Source: Actinoplanes lobatus (lineage in GTDB: Bacteria; Actinomycetota; Actinomycetes; Mycobacteriales; Micromonosporaceae). From it: DNA of 64,000 nt. The stretch spans positions 2,299,001-2,363,000 of the forward strand of contig NZ_JACHNC010000001.1 of assembly GCF_014205215.1 (NCBI RefSeq). The letters are read 5' to 3'. Position 1 is the first letter of the stretch; each line of letters opens with the position of its first letter. Shown here one piece after another: positions 40,979 through 49,291 of this stretch. The notes under the pieces are model-generated. The model was not told where the DNA came from and did not search any database. It saw only the letters and a program-made list of their open reading frames with translations. The position numbers and the translations under genes were made by a program.

Positions 40979-43900
40979 TCAATTAGCTTTCAGGCACAGG
41001 ACCTGGTCGCCGTTGTCCTTGGGGACGACGATGTAGGGCTGGGTGGCGTCGGCGCACTGGCCCTTGGCGTTGACGATCGAGACGACCTCGAACGTGCCCG
41101 CCTCCGAGCAGGGGGCCACCACGGGGCTGCTGCCCTCGCGCTTGACGCATTCGCCCTGGGCGACCTTGAACTCCTCGTCGCCCATGCCCGAGATCAGGTA
41201 GACCAGGCCGAACACCGACGCGAGCAGGATCGCGGCGCCGAGTACTACGGCGAGGGCCACCGGCACGGTCTTGACGTTCGGCTTGGCGGGCGGGGGTGCG
41301 GCCTCGGTGGCCTTGAACTGGTCGAATCGGCCCTGCTCTTCGGCGGGTCCGGGCCAGCTGGTGGTGTCCTCCGGGCCGGGCGGCGTCACCGTGGCGCGGG
41401 CTGCCGGGCTGTTCGGGTAGGCCCCGCCGCCGGGCTGCTCACCGGGGAGTGGCGGCAGCGCGGGCGCCGGAACGTACGGCGAGTTACCTCGGCCGGACAC
41501 GTCCGTGGTGTGCTCGTTGTACTGGTCCGGCAGGCCGCTCGGAGCGTTGCCCCGGCCGGCGATGTCGGTGGTGAGGTCGCTGTACGGCGCACCGAACGCC
41601 GACGATCCGGGCATTCCGGGACCGTTCGCGCCCGGGAACTGCGGGGACCCCGGCATGGTGGGCTCGCCTGCCCCCGGGTAGGGGGACCCGCCCTGTCCCG
41701 GGAACTGCGGCGTTCCGGGCGTGCCTGCTCCGGAGAACGGGGAGCCGGGCATGGTCGAGTCGCCCGCTCCTGGGAACGGGGAACCCGGCATGGTGGAATC
41801 GCCCGCTCCTGGGAACGGGGAGCCCGGCATGGCCGAGTCGTTCTGTCCAGGGCCCTGCGACGACCCGGGCATCGCGGGGCCGCCCGGTCCGGGGAATTGC
41901 GGGGAGCCCGGCATCCCAGAACCGCCCTGGCCGGGGAACTGTGGCGAGCCCGGCATCGAGTACGGCGAAGCGCTGCCCATAGCCTCCGGCGGCGAGACCC
42001 GCGCGCTGGCCGTTGCCCGGGCGGTTGCCCGAGCCGGGGACTGCGGAGCGACACCGGGAGCGCCGGGGCCGTCACCGGGCGCCGGCGGGAAGCCACCGAA
42101 ACCGTCACCGGCCGGACCGCCGATACCGTCCCGGCTGCTCGGGGGGAATCCGTCCGACGGGGCTTCGCCGTCCGGCCGCGACGGCGGCGGGATAGAAGCG
42201 CGCCCACTCGGGCCACGATCGTCGGCGCCACGCTGGGGCAGTCCGAAGCCGCCGTCGTTCTGCGGTGCGTAACCGCCCGAGGCACCGTCGCTCGGCTGCG
42301 GCAGCCCGAAGCCACCGTCGTTCTGCGGTGCGTAACCGCCCGAGATGCTGTCGCTGGGCTGGGGCTGGCCGAAGCCGTCAGAGGAGCTTTCGCCCTGCTG
42401 GGCCAGGCCATAGACGCCCGAGGGACCGTCGCCCGGCTGGGGTCGCCCAAAGCCGTCGGACGAGCCGTCGCCGGGCTGGGCAAGGCCGTAACCGCCAGAC
42501 GAGCCGTCACCCGGCTGGGCAAGGCCGTAACCGCCAGACGAGCCGTCACCCGGCTGGGCAAGGCCGTAACCGCCTGAGGGGCCGTCGCCCGGCTGAGGCC
42601 GGCCGTAACCGCTTTCGCTCTGTGGCGGCAGGCCGTAACCGCCCGAAGGGCTTTCGTCCTGCGTGGGCAGGCCGTAGCCGTTCTCGGTCTGCGGCCGGGT
42701 CAGAGGGAACCCGCTGGACGGGCTTTCGTCCTGCTGGGGCAGACCGAAGTCGTTGGCCACGCCGAACGGGCTCTCCGGCTGCTGGCCCGGAGTGAAGCCG
42801 CCGAAGGAGCCTTCCGGGCCGTCACCGCCATACGGCGAAGCCGCGGCCGGAGAGAACGGAGTCGCGCTGTAACCGCCGGACTGCGCCTCGTCCGAACCGG
42901 TTTCCGGTTCGGCCACCGGCGCCGGGCGACCGTAGACCCGGGCCTGCGGGGCCGGGCTGGGCGGCGGAAGCTCGCCGGCCTCCGGCGGGGTGACCCGGAC
43001 ACCGGGCACCGAAGCGCTGGCCGTGACCGGCCGGGCCGACCCGACCACGGGCTTCAGACCCGGGTCGCGCGGCTGCGGCACCGCGGACGAGGCGTTCTGC
43101 GAATCCCCCTGCGACAGCGAGGCGTTCGCCTCCGCGTCGGCACCCGCCACAGAACCGTTCCGGTCGTCTGCGGGGAAGGAGGCGTCGGCGCCAGGGAACG
43201 CGACGCGGGAGTCGGCGCCCGGGAAGGGGGCGTCGGCACCGGGTAATGCGGCACGGGAGTCAGCCGCCGGGAAGGAGGCGTCGGCACCGGGGAACGCGGC
43301 ACGGGATTCGGTCCCCGGGAAGGAACCGCGCGGGTCAGCGCCCTGCGAGCCGTGAAGGCCGGGCCCGGGGAAGGGCGGAAGGGAGTTGGGTCCCTCGGGC
43401 TCCGGGAACGGAGCACGCAACTCCGGACCGGATCCTGGGAACGAACCACGCTGGTCCGGCCCGGCGAGCGAGTTGAGCGGGTCCGTCGCGGACGGGGCGC
43501 TGTGCATGCCGGCCGCCGGTACGGTGCCGCCGGAGGAGAGCCCCGCGCCGGGGATGCGCTGCGGGAAGCCGGAACCGCCGGCCGGGTCGCCGGCGGGCGC
43601 CTCGGACTGGGCGCCGCCGAACGGCTGCTGGCTGCGGATCGGCAGGTCGAGGCCGGGCGTGGAGCCGTTGTCGGTCTCCACCTGCGGACCGGCCGGGGCA
43701 CGCAGCGGGAAGCCGCCGCTGTTGCCACGCCGGGACGGGAAGCTGTCGGAGGCCGGGCGGGCCGAGGCCGGATCGGTCGAGGTCTCTGCGGGCCGGGCGC
43801 TCTGCATCCAGCTGTTCTGCGCGGGTCCGGCTGTGAAACCCGCCGGACCGGGCGCGGAGCTCGCCGAGCCGGGCGCGGAGCCCGCTGACCCGAGCGCGGA

Positions 43901-44701
43901 GCCGGAGCCTGCCTGGCCGGCGACGGAACCCGCCTGGCCGGACCTGGAACCGTCGGGAAGATCGCCGAGGCTGGCGCCGGGCACGCGGATCGGCTGGTCG
44001 CCGAAGGCGGAGAACGGGGTATGGCCGAGGCCACCGTCCTCGGGCGCGGTCGCACCGGGCGTCCGGGTGGGCAGTCCGCTGGCGCTGAGCTTCAGCGGGG
44101 CGCCACCGGCCGGATTGTCGGCGGCGGGCGCGGCGGGCGGCGGCACCGACGCGGAGGCTTGCGCGGCCCGGCCGGCGGGCGGGAACGCGGCCGCGGAACC
44201 GAAGGAGGCCGCGGAGCCGGGCGCGGAACCGAACGAGTCCGGTGAGCCGGGCGCGGAACCGAAGGAGGCCGCGGAGCCGGGCGCTGCGGGCTCGGCACCG
44301 GACGGCGCCCAGGGCGAACCGTCAGGCCGGGCCCCGTAGGTGCCGGAGGCGGGACCGTACGGCGATTCGGGCGACACCGACCCGTACGGCGAGGCGCTCC
44401 CACGCTGTGGCTGCTCGTCACCGTCGGGCTGCGGCACGCGGGCGGAACCGTAGGAGGTGCCGCCCTGGCCGGCGCCGGCGCCGAAGGTGGACACGGCCGG
44501 CACGACGAACGGCGAGCCCCCACCGGGGGTGCTGACCGGCGGCGGACCGTAGGAATTGGGGAAGCCCTCAGCGGGCGACTGGGCCGCCGAGGCCCGGCCG
44601 GCGATCCGCTGACCGTCGGAATCGTGCGGGAACCCGCCCGACGTGGGTCCGCCCGACGTGGCCTCGGCCGGCTGACCGGCGTTCTGCCCCTCGGACGTCA
44701 T
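40979..44701 (-). CDS. giant low-complexity protein with C-terminal membrane anchor
   Basis: A 1,240-residue protein of unknown function. About 1,110 residues are Gly/Pro/Ser/Ala-rich, disordered sequence with several families of tandem repeats: 13-residue units such as GYGLAQPGDGSSG (42461-42577) and GDSTMPGSPFPGA (41723-41839), and AAFPGAD-type units (about 43140-43330). One transmembrane helix follows (VALAVVLGAAILLASVFGLV), then an external domain of about 65 residues with four cysteines (GECVKREG, VAPCSEAG, KGQCADAT, QVLCLKAN). The start is ATG 44701 after GAGGAGG. The C-terminal domain resembles small secreted actinobacterial Cys-domain proteins. Long cytoplasmic disordered tails can act as phosphorylation targets or condensate scaffolds; that role is speculative. 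Confidence 0.8.
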   Translation of the reverse strand: MTSEGQNAGQPAEATSGGPTSGGFPHDSDGQRIAGRASAAQSPAEGFPNSYGPPPVSTPGGGSPFVVPAVSTFGAGAGQGGTSYGSARVPQPDGDEQPQRGSASPYGSVSPESPYGPASGTYGARPDGSPWAPSGAEPAAPGSAASFGSAPGSPDSFGSAPGSAASFGSAAAFPPAGRAAQASASVPPPAAPAADNPAGGAPLKLSASGLPTRTPGATAPEDGGLGHTPFSAFGDQPIRVPGASLGDLPDGSRSGQAGSVAGQAGSGSALGSAGSAPGSASSAPGPAGFTAGPAQNSWMQSARPAETSTDPASARPASDSFPSRRGNSGGFPLRAPAGPQVETDNGSTPGLDLPIRSQQPFGGAQSEAPAGDPAGGSGFPQRIPGAGLSSGGTVPAAGMHSAPSATDPLNSLAGPDQRGSFPGSGPELRAPFPEPEGPNSLPPFPGPGLHGSQGADPRGSFPGTESRAAFPGADASFPAADSRAALPGADAPFPGADSRVAFPGADASFPADDRNGSVAGADAEANASLSQGDSQNASSAVPQPRDPGLKPVVGSARPVTASASVPGVRVTPPEAGELPPPSPAPQARVYGRPAPVAEPETGSDEAQSGGYSATPFSPAAASPYGGDGPEGSFGGFTPGQQPESPFGVANDFGLPQQDESPSSGFPLTRPQTENGYGLPTQDESPSGGYGLPPQSESGYGRPQPGDGPSGGYGLAQPGDGSSGGYGLAQPGDGSSGGYGLAQPGDGSSDGFGRPQPGDGPSGVYGLAQQGESSSDGFGQPQPSDSISGGYAPQNDGGFGLPQPSDGASGGYAPQNDGGFGLPQRGADDRGPSGRASIPPPSRPDGEAPSDGFPPSSRDGIGGPAGDGFGGFPPAPGDGPGAPGVAPQSPARATARATASARVSPPEAMGSASPYSMPGSPQFPGQGGSGMPGSPQFPGPGGPAMPGSSQGPGQNDSAMPGSPFPGAGDSTMPGSPFPGAGDSTMPGSPFSGAGTPGTPQFPGQGGSPYPGAGEPTMPGSPQFPGANGPGMPGSSAFGAPYSDLTTDIAGRGNAPSGLPDQYNEHTTDVSGRGNSPYVPAPALPPLPGEQPGGGAYPNSPAARATVTPPGPEDTTSWPGPAEEQGRFDQFKATEAAPPPAKPNVKTVPVALAVVLGAAILLASVFGLVYLISGMGDEEFKVAQGECVKREGSSPVVAPCSEAGTFEVVSIVNAKGQCADATQPYIVVPKDNGDQVLCLKAN
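41723..41839. repeat. 39-bp tandem repeat (three units) in giant gene
   Basis: Three consecutive 39-bp units, 41723-41761, 41762-41800 and 41801-41839, the last two differing at about three positions. They encode 13-residue Gly/Pro/Ser units on the minus strand. Confidence 0.85.
42461..42577. repeat. 39-bp tandem repeat (three units) in giant gene
   Basis: Units 42461-42499, 42500-42538 and 42539-42577 differ at only one to three positions and encode SGGYGLAQPGDGS on the minus strand. More diverged copies extend on both sides (about 42240-42680). The near identity implies recent slippage or unequal exchange. Confidence 0.9.
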
Positions 44702-45033
44702 ACGCGCCTCCTCATCGATGCGGCCGTGCCAGCTTTGCACGGACGCGGCCCCACCGGCGACCTTCCGCCAAAGGGCCGTGCCAGCTTTCCGGCCTGGCCG
44801 TGCTGGGTCCGTCGCGGACGGTTAACCGCCGGTGGCCCCGGTCTCCGCACCGACCGGCCGTGCCGGGTTGGGGACCGTGCCCACGGTACCGGGCGTGCGC
44901 GGCGGGAGGAATCCCGGTGTACGCCCGGAGGTGACGAGTGCCCGATCTTCAGAAAGTGGGATGTGACACGAAACGGCCCGCCCGGATGATCCGGACGGGC
45001 CGTTCGACGTGGTAGCTGCCCTGATGGGTGAGA
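44702..45033. other. 332-bp gene-free interval
   Basis: It holds the 5' region of the giant gene and the 3' terminator of the 46-residue gene. Two copies of GCCGTGCCAGCTTT lie about 48 bp apart (near 44728 and 44776), possible paired regulatory sites for the giant gene. I see no convincing coding frame or RNA gene in it. Confidence 0.6.
44972..45004 (-). terminator. terminator of the 46-residue gene
   Basis: AACGGCCCG-C-CCGGAT (44972-44987) pairs with ATCCGG-A-CGGGCCGTT (44989-45004), a 15-bp stem with one C/A mismatch, 29 bp beyond the stop on the minus strand. Confidence 0.75.
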
Positions 45034-45174
45034 TCAGTAGGGGCGGCGCTGGGCGAGGATCGCGAGCTCGTCACGCATCGCCTGCGTGGGCGCCGACTGG
45101 AGAGCGCGGTCGATGGCGCGGTTCTCGCGGCTGATCCTGCGGCGCTGGCGGAAACGGTCGATCATGTTGTCCAT
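45034..45174 (-). CDS. 46-residue basic small protein
   Basis: A short gene reading MDNMIDRFRQRRRISRENRA and ending MRDELAILAQRRPY. The peptide is very basic and predicted helical throughout, with RxRRRISRxNRAI-type spacing, no membrane segment and no cysteine. A purine-rich GGGGAAG stretch lies upstream of ATG 45174 and a good hairpin terminator lies 29 bp downstream, which together support a real transcription unit. Homologous short proteins are common in Actinobacteria, as I recall, often annotated hypothetical or missed. A DNA- or RNA-binding role fits the charge but is only inference. Confidence 0.72.
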   Translation of the reverse strand: MDNMIDRFRQRRRISRENRAIDRALQSAPTQAMRDELAILAQRRPY

Positions 45175-45372
45175 GGCGGTGCTCACTTCCCCGGCGGTGG
45201 CCGGCTGTCGGTCTGACGCCGCCGCCTGTCCGCTTGTGGCGGACCCCCCGGCGCACGTCCCGGTGTTGACTCAATTATGCGTCTCCACCGCGGACGTGGC
45301 CATCGATTCAGGGGGTGATTCGGGTCATGAGCCTAAGGATCGAAAGTCCGGCGCCTAACAGGCCGAAAGACC

Positions 45373-46767
45373 CTAGGTCCAACTGAGCAGCGTCGCCTCC
45401 GGGTCCTCAAGGAAGGCGCCGATGTCGCGCAGGAACCGGGATCCCAGCTCGCCGTCGATGATCCGGTGGTCGAAGGAGAGCCCCAGCGTGGTCACCTCGC
45501 GGATCCGGATCTTGCCCTTGTGCACCCACGGCGTCGGCCGGATCGCGCCGAACGCCAGGATCGCCGACTCGCCGGGCGGCAGGATCGGCGTCCCGGTGTC
45601 GATGCCGAACACCCCCACGTTGGTGATCGAGAGGGTGCCGCCGGACATGTCGGCCGGGGGTGTCTTCCCCGACTTCGCGGTCCGGACCAGCTCGTTCAGC
45701 GCTTCGGCGAGCTCGCGCAGGGTGAGCCGGCCGGCGTCCTTGACGTTCGGGACGATCAGCCCGCGCTCGGTCGCCGCGGCGATGCCGAGGTTCACGTAGT
45801 CCTTGACCACGATCTCGCCGGTCGCCCCGGACCAGGACGAGTTGACCATCGGGTGCCGTTTGACCGCGAGCAGCACGGCCTTCGCCACCAGCAGCAGCGG
45901 CGAGATCCGGGCGCCCTCGAACTCGGGACGCTTCCGCAGCTTCTCCAACGCTTTCATCGAGCGGGTCACGTCGACGGTCAGGAACTCCGTGACGTGCGGC
46001 GCGGTGAACGCGGACGCGACCATGTTCTCCGCGGTCAGCTTCCGCACGCCCTTGATCGGGATGCGCTGCTCCCGGGAGCCCTCGACGACCACGGGAGCCG
46101 GGATCGACGGCTGGGAAACCGCCAGATGTACGTCGTCCCGCGTCACCGAACCCAGCGGCCCGGTGCCGGTGACCGTGGTCAGGTCGACGCCGAGGTCTCG
46201 GGCCAGCTTCCGCACCGGGGGCTTGGCCAGTACGGGACCGGTGCGGACGACCGCCGGGCCTACGGGTTCGGCCGGACGGACCTCGGCAGCCGCCGGAGGC
46301 GGGGTGGGCGTGGTCGCGGTCGTGGGCGCGACGGGCGTACCGATGCGGGGTCGTCTTGTGGCGCTGGTGGTCCGCGGGCCGTAACCGACGAGCACAGCCG
46401 TGCGCCCGCCAGGTGCCGGTCCGCCGATGAGGCCGGCCTCGGCCTCGTCGGCGGCGGGCGAGGAAGCCGGCGCCGGCGAGGAAGCCGGAGCCGGCGGCGG
46501 GGAAGACGGAAGCGGCGAGCCGGGCTGCGTGTCGATGGCGATGATCGGCTTTCCGACCTCCACGACCGTCCCGGCCTCGTGGAAGATCCGGGTGACCACG
46601 CCGCCCCATTTGGCGGGGATCTCGACGGCCGCCTTGGCGGTCTCGACCTCGACGATCGGCTGGTTCAGCTCGATCTCGTCGCCGACCTTGACCAGCCAGG
46701 CCAGGATCTCGCCCTCGGTCAGTCCTTCACCGAGGTCGGGCAGGTTGAACTCCTTGATCCGCGACAT
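45373..46767 (-). CDS. bkdC: branched-chain 2-oxoacid dehydrogenase E2 (dihydrolipoyl acyltransferase)
   Basis: A 464-residue E2 core enzyme. The lipoyl domain (about 1-80) has the lipoylated lysine in VETAKAAVEIP; a Pro/Ala linker follows; the E3-binding domain is near KPPVRKLARDLGVDLTTVTG (about 190-225); the catalytic domain (about 240-464) ends with the HxxxDG motif in LSFDHRIIDGELGSRFL. It transfers branched acyl groups to CoA. The start is ATG 46767, 5 bp from the E1beta stop; a GTG at 46776 overlapping that stop is also possible. E3 is not encoded nearby. Could be annotated pdhC, but the alpha/beta E1 favours branched-chain substrates. Confidence 0.9.
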   Translation of the reverse strand: MSRIKEFNLPDLGEGLTEGEILAWLVKVGDEIELNQPIVEVETAKAAVEIPAKWGGVVTRIFHEAGTVVEVGKPIIAIDTQPGSPLPSSPPPAPASSPAPASSPAADEAEAGLIGGPAPGGRTAVLVGYGPRTTSATRRPRIGTPVAPTTATTPTPPPAAAEVRPAEPVGPAVVRTGPVLAKPPVRKLARDLGVDLTTVTGTGPLGSVTRDDVHLAVSQPSIPAPVVVEGSREQRIPIKGVRKLTAENMVASAFTAPHVTEFLTVDVTRSMKALEKLRKRPEFEGARISPLLLVAKAVLLAVKRHPMVNSSWSGATGEIVVKDYVNLGIAAATERGLIVPNVKDAGRLTLRELAEALNELVRTAKSGKTPPADMSGGTLSITNVGVFGIDTGTPILPPGESAILAFGAIRPTPWVHKGKIRIREVTTLGLSFDHRIIDGELGSRFLRDIGAFLEDPEATLLSWT

Positions 46768-46772
46768 CGGCG

Positions 46773-47750
46773 TCACCAGCCGAAGGAACGGTCGACGGCG
46801 TCCAGCACCCGGTCCAGGTCGGGGAGGTACTCCTCCTCGATGCGGGCCGCCGGGTACGGAATGTCGTAACCGGTCACCCGCAGCACCGGTGCCTCCAGTG
46901 AGTAGAAGCACTCCTCGGTGATCCGGGCCGCGATCTCGGCGCCGAGACCCGCGTTGCCGGGCGCCTCGTGGACGACGATCGCCCGGCCGGTCCGCCGGAC
47001 CGACTCGAAGATCACCGGGTAGTCGATGGGGGAGAGCGAGCGCAGGTCGATGACCTCCAGTTCCCGTCCGTCCTCGGCGGCGGCCGTGGCGGCGTCGAGC
47101 GCCACCCGGACCATCGGCCCGTACGCGAGCACCGTCGCGTCCGTACCGGGCCGGGCCACCCGCGCCGAGTGCAGCGGGAACGCCCCGCTCAGCGGCGCGT
47201 CGAGGTCGACCTCACCCTTCTCCCAGTACCGCCGCTTCGGCTCGAAGAAGATCACCGGGTCGTCCGAGGCGATCGCCTGCTGGATCATCGTGTACGCGTC
47301 CGCCGGGTTGGCGCAGGTCACCACCTTGAGGCCGGGGGTGTGCGCGAAGTACGCCTCGGGCGACTCGGAGTGGTGCTCGACCGCGCCGATGCCACCGCCG
47401 AACGGGATCCGGATGACGAGCGGTAGCCGCACCTTGCCCTTGGAGCGGTAGTGCATCTTCGCCACCTGGGCGACGATCTGGTTGTACGCCGGGAACACGA
47501 ACCCGTCGAACTGGATCTCGCAGACCGGCCGGTAGCCGCGGATGGCCAGGCCGACCGCGGTCCCGATGATGCCGGCCTCGGCCAGCGGGGTGTCGATGAC
47601 CCGGTCCTCGCCGAAGTCCTTCTGGAGGGCGTCGGTGATCCGGAAGACGCCGCCGAGCTTGCCGACGTCCTCGCCCATGATGACGACCTTGGGGTCGTCC
47701 TCGAGCGCGCGGCGGAGTCCGTGGTTGAGCGCTTTACCCAGGGTGATCAT
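46773..47750 (-). CDS. bkdB: branched-chain 2-oxoacid dehydrogenase E1 beta
   Basis: A 325-residue E1 beta subunit of a thiamine-diphosphate dehydrogenase. It begins MITLGKALNHGLRRALEDDP and shows VIMGEDVGKLGGVFRITDAL, DTPLAEAGIIGTAVGLAIRG (glutamate activating ThDP), FGGGIGAVEHHSESPEAYFA and the C-terminal transketolase domain (EVIDLRSLSPIDYPVIFESV). It pairs with the alpha subunit encoded just upstream, with which it overlaps by one base (TGATG). Supplies anteiso/iso fatty-acid starter units and degrades Val, Leu and Ile. Confidence 0.93.
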   Translation of the reverse strand: MITLGKALNHGLRRALEDDPKVVIMGEDVGKLGGVFRITDALQKDFGEDRVIDTPLAEAGIIGTAVGLAIRGYRPVCEIQFDGFVFPAYNQIVAQVAKMHYRSKGKVRLPLVIRIPFGGGIGAVEHHSESPEAYFAHTPGLKVVTCANPADAYTMIQQAIASDDPVIFFEPKRRYWEKGEVDLDAPLSGAFPLHSARVARPGTDATVLAYGPMVRVALDAATAAAEDGRELEVIDLRSLSPIDYPVIFESVRRTGRAIVVHEAPGNAGLGAEIAARITEECFYSLEAPVLRVTGYDIPYPAARIEEEYLPDLDRVLDAVDRSFGW

Positions 47751-48889
47751 CAGTGCGCGCTCCCCTCGAACGAGGCCTGGTACTCGGCGAAGGCGGTTCG
47801 TTGGGCGTCGATCTCCGGCGAGCCGTTCGGGTAGACGTTGTCGAAGAGGGTCACGGGTTGTGGATCAGGCATCTCCAGCACCCGTTCCCGTAGATCGAGG
47901 GCCTGCCGGTTGGCTTCTGCGTCGACCTCGGCGAAGAAGTCCTTCTTGGCGATCTTCTGCTTCGACAGGAAGGCCTTGAGCCGGCTGATCGGGTCCTTCG
48001 CCTTCCAGGCCTCGACCTCGCTGCCGTTCCGGTAGCGGGTCGGGTCGTCGGAGCTGGTGTGCGCCCCCATCCGGTACGTGTACGCCTCGATCAGCGTCGG
48101 GCCCTGGCCGTTGCGCGCGTTGTCCAGCGCGGCCCGGGTCACCGCGTAGGTGGCGAGCACGTCGTTGCCGTCCACCCGGATGCCGGGGAAGCCGTAGCCG
48201 CCGGCCCGCTGGTACAGCGGGACCCGGGTCTGGCGCTCCAGGGGCTCGGAGATCGCGTACTGGTTGTTCTGGCAGAAGAAGACGATCGGCGCGTTGAAGA
48301 CGCCGGACCACACGAACGACTCGTTGACCTCGCCCTGGCTGGTCGCGCCGTCGCCGAAGTAGGCGATCACCGCTTCGCCGTCGGCCGAACCGGTCTTGCC
48401 GTCCATGGTGACGCCCATGGCGTAGCCGGTCGCGTGCAGCGTCTGCGAGCCGATCACGATCGTGTAGGTGTTGAACTTGAACTCGTTCGGATCCCAACCG
48501 CCCTGGTCCACGCCCCGGAACAGGCCGAACGGCATGATCGGGTCGATGCCGCGGCAGTAGAGGACACCGTGCTCGCGGTAGGTGGGGAAGGCCATGTCCT
48601 GGGGGCGCAGCGCCCGCCCGGAGCCGACCTGTGCCGCCTCCTGCCCGAGCAGACTGGCCCAGATGCCCAGCTCACCCTGCCGCTGCAGGGCGACCGCCTC
48701 GCTGTCGAGACGCCGGACCGTAACCAGGTCCCGGTAGAGACCGCGGTACTCCTCGTCGGTGAAGTCGACGGAGTACGTCGTGCCGTCAGCCGTGGTGACG
48801 GTGTCGACGCGCTCCCCGTCGGGGGTCAGCAGTTGGACGAAGCCGCCGGCCGGAATGTCGCTGCCGGCCACGCTCTCGCCTTTCGCCAT
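47750..48889 (-). CDS. bkdA: branched-chain 2-oxoacid dehydrogenase E1 alpha
   Basis: A 379-residue E1 alpha subunit. The ThDP-binding motif is AYFGDGATSQGEVNESFVWS, with VFFCQNNQYAISEPLERQTR completing the fold; the phosphorylation-loop-like region is YRMGAHTSSDDPTRYRNGSE. Substrate decarboxylation occurs at the alpha/beta interface. The start is ATG 48889 with CAGGAG 6 bp upstream; the TTG at 48910 is upstream of the ribosome-binding site and unlikely. First gene of a three-gene operon with a leader of about 260 bases if the promoter near 49160 is used. Confidence 0.93.
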   Translation of the reverse strand: MAKGESVAGSDIPAGGFVQLLTPDGERVDTVTTADGTTYSVDFTDEEYRGLYRDLVTVRRLDSEAVALQRQGELGIWASLLGQEAAQVGSGRALRPQDMAFPTYREHGVLYCRGIDPIMPFGLFRGVDQGGWDPNEFKFNTYTIVIGSQTLHATGYAMGVTMDGKTGSADGEAVIAYFGDGATSQGEVNESFVWSGVFNAPIVFFCQNNQYAISEPLERQTRVPLYQRAGGYGFPGIRVDGNDVLATYAVTRAALDNARNGQGPTLIEAYTYRMGAHTSSDDPTRYRNGSEVEAWKAKDPISRLKAFLSKQKIAKKDFFAEVDAEANRQALDLRERVLEMPDPQPVTLFDNVYPNGSPEIDAQRTAFAEYQASFEGSAH

Positions 48890-49128
48890 CCGTGTCTCCT
48901 GTTTCCTCAACTAAGCCCGCGGCGGGTGTCTCCCGGCCACGCGGCTGACCACTGGGGGCCGCGCCTGGCCCGGGTGGGGCTGGCGCGCGGCAATCTCCGG
49001 CAGGTCGCCGGGACGGCACGCTGTAACCCCGCTTGGTCGGCGGAAGGCGACAGCGGCGATGCCGTCGCCCCCATCCTGACAGAGAGAGTGAGCCGCATTA
49101 CAGGCTGCGTAGATCACGAAAAGAGATC

Positions 49129-49149
49129 CTGTCGACGAATCGTCAACAG
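49129..49149. promoter_or_regulatory. 21-bp near-palindrome upstream of bkd operon
   Basis: The arms CTGTCGACGA and TCGTCAACAG surround a central A, with one mismatched pair. It sits just downstream of the TAATAT box reading towards bkd (49163-49158), where a repressor would block transcription. Regulator unknown. Confidence 0.55.
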
Positions 49150-49164
49150 TATTTGCCATATTAA

Positions 49165-49191
49165 GTACCTTTTGTACCCTCACTTTGGTAC
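49165..49191. promoter_or_regulatory. GTACC direct and inverted repeats
   Basis: GTACC at 49165-49169 and 49174-49178 (9-bp period) and GGTAC at 49187-49191 form one direct and one inverted repeat in the divergent promoter region. A second operator or activator site is possible. Confidence 0.4.
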
Positions 49192-49291
49192 GAATGGCCC
49201 TACTACGCCGCAGCGGAATTCGCCGACCGTCGTTCATCCCCAGTGACCGGAACTGATCCGAGTCGATCTTTTCTTCTGGGGGGATCCTCGC

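Larger units (their letters stand above)
48890..49291. other. 402-bp divergent regulatory interval
   Basis: Gene-free DNA between the bkd operon and the divergent membrane protein. The part near 49090-49210 is AT-richer and holds a 21-bp near-palindrome (49129-49149), a TAATAT -10-like box towards bkd (49163-49158) and GTACC/GTACC/GGTAC elements (49165-49191). The part nearest bkd is GC-rich with no clear frame and would be a long leader. Confidence 0.6.

Noticed and set aside
41600..44400. Regularly repeated DNA considered as a CRISPR array
   Set aside because: Repeats are contiguous, in frame, degenerate and encode Gly/Pro-rich peptide; there are no unique spacers and no cas genes.
40979..45033. 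Repeat-rich region considered as a mobile element
   Set aside because: No transposase, terminal inverted repeats or target duplications are visible; the repeats are internal to a gene.
45266..45280. TTGACTCAA palindrome considered as a HAIR site
   Set aside because: The half-sites lack the 7-bp spacer and no heat-shock gene follows.
45466..46869. 467-codon forward frame over the E2 gene
   Set aside because: The opposite strand encodes a complete lipoyl/E3-binding/catalytic E2 with operon overlaps.
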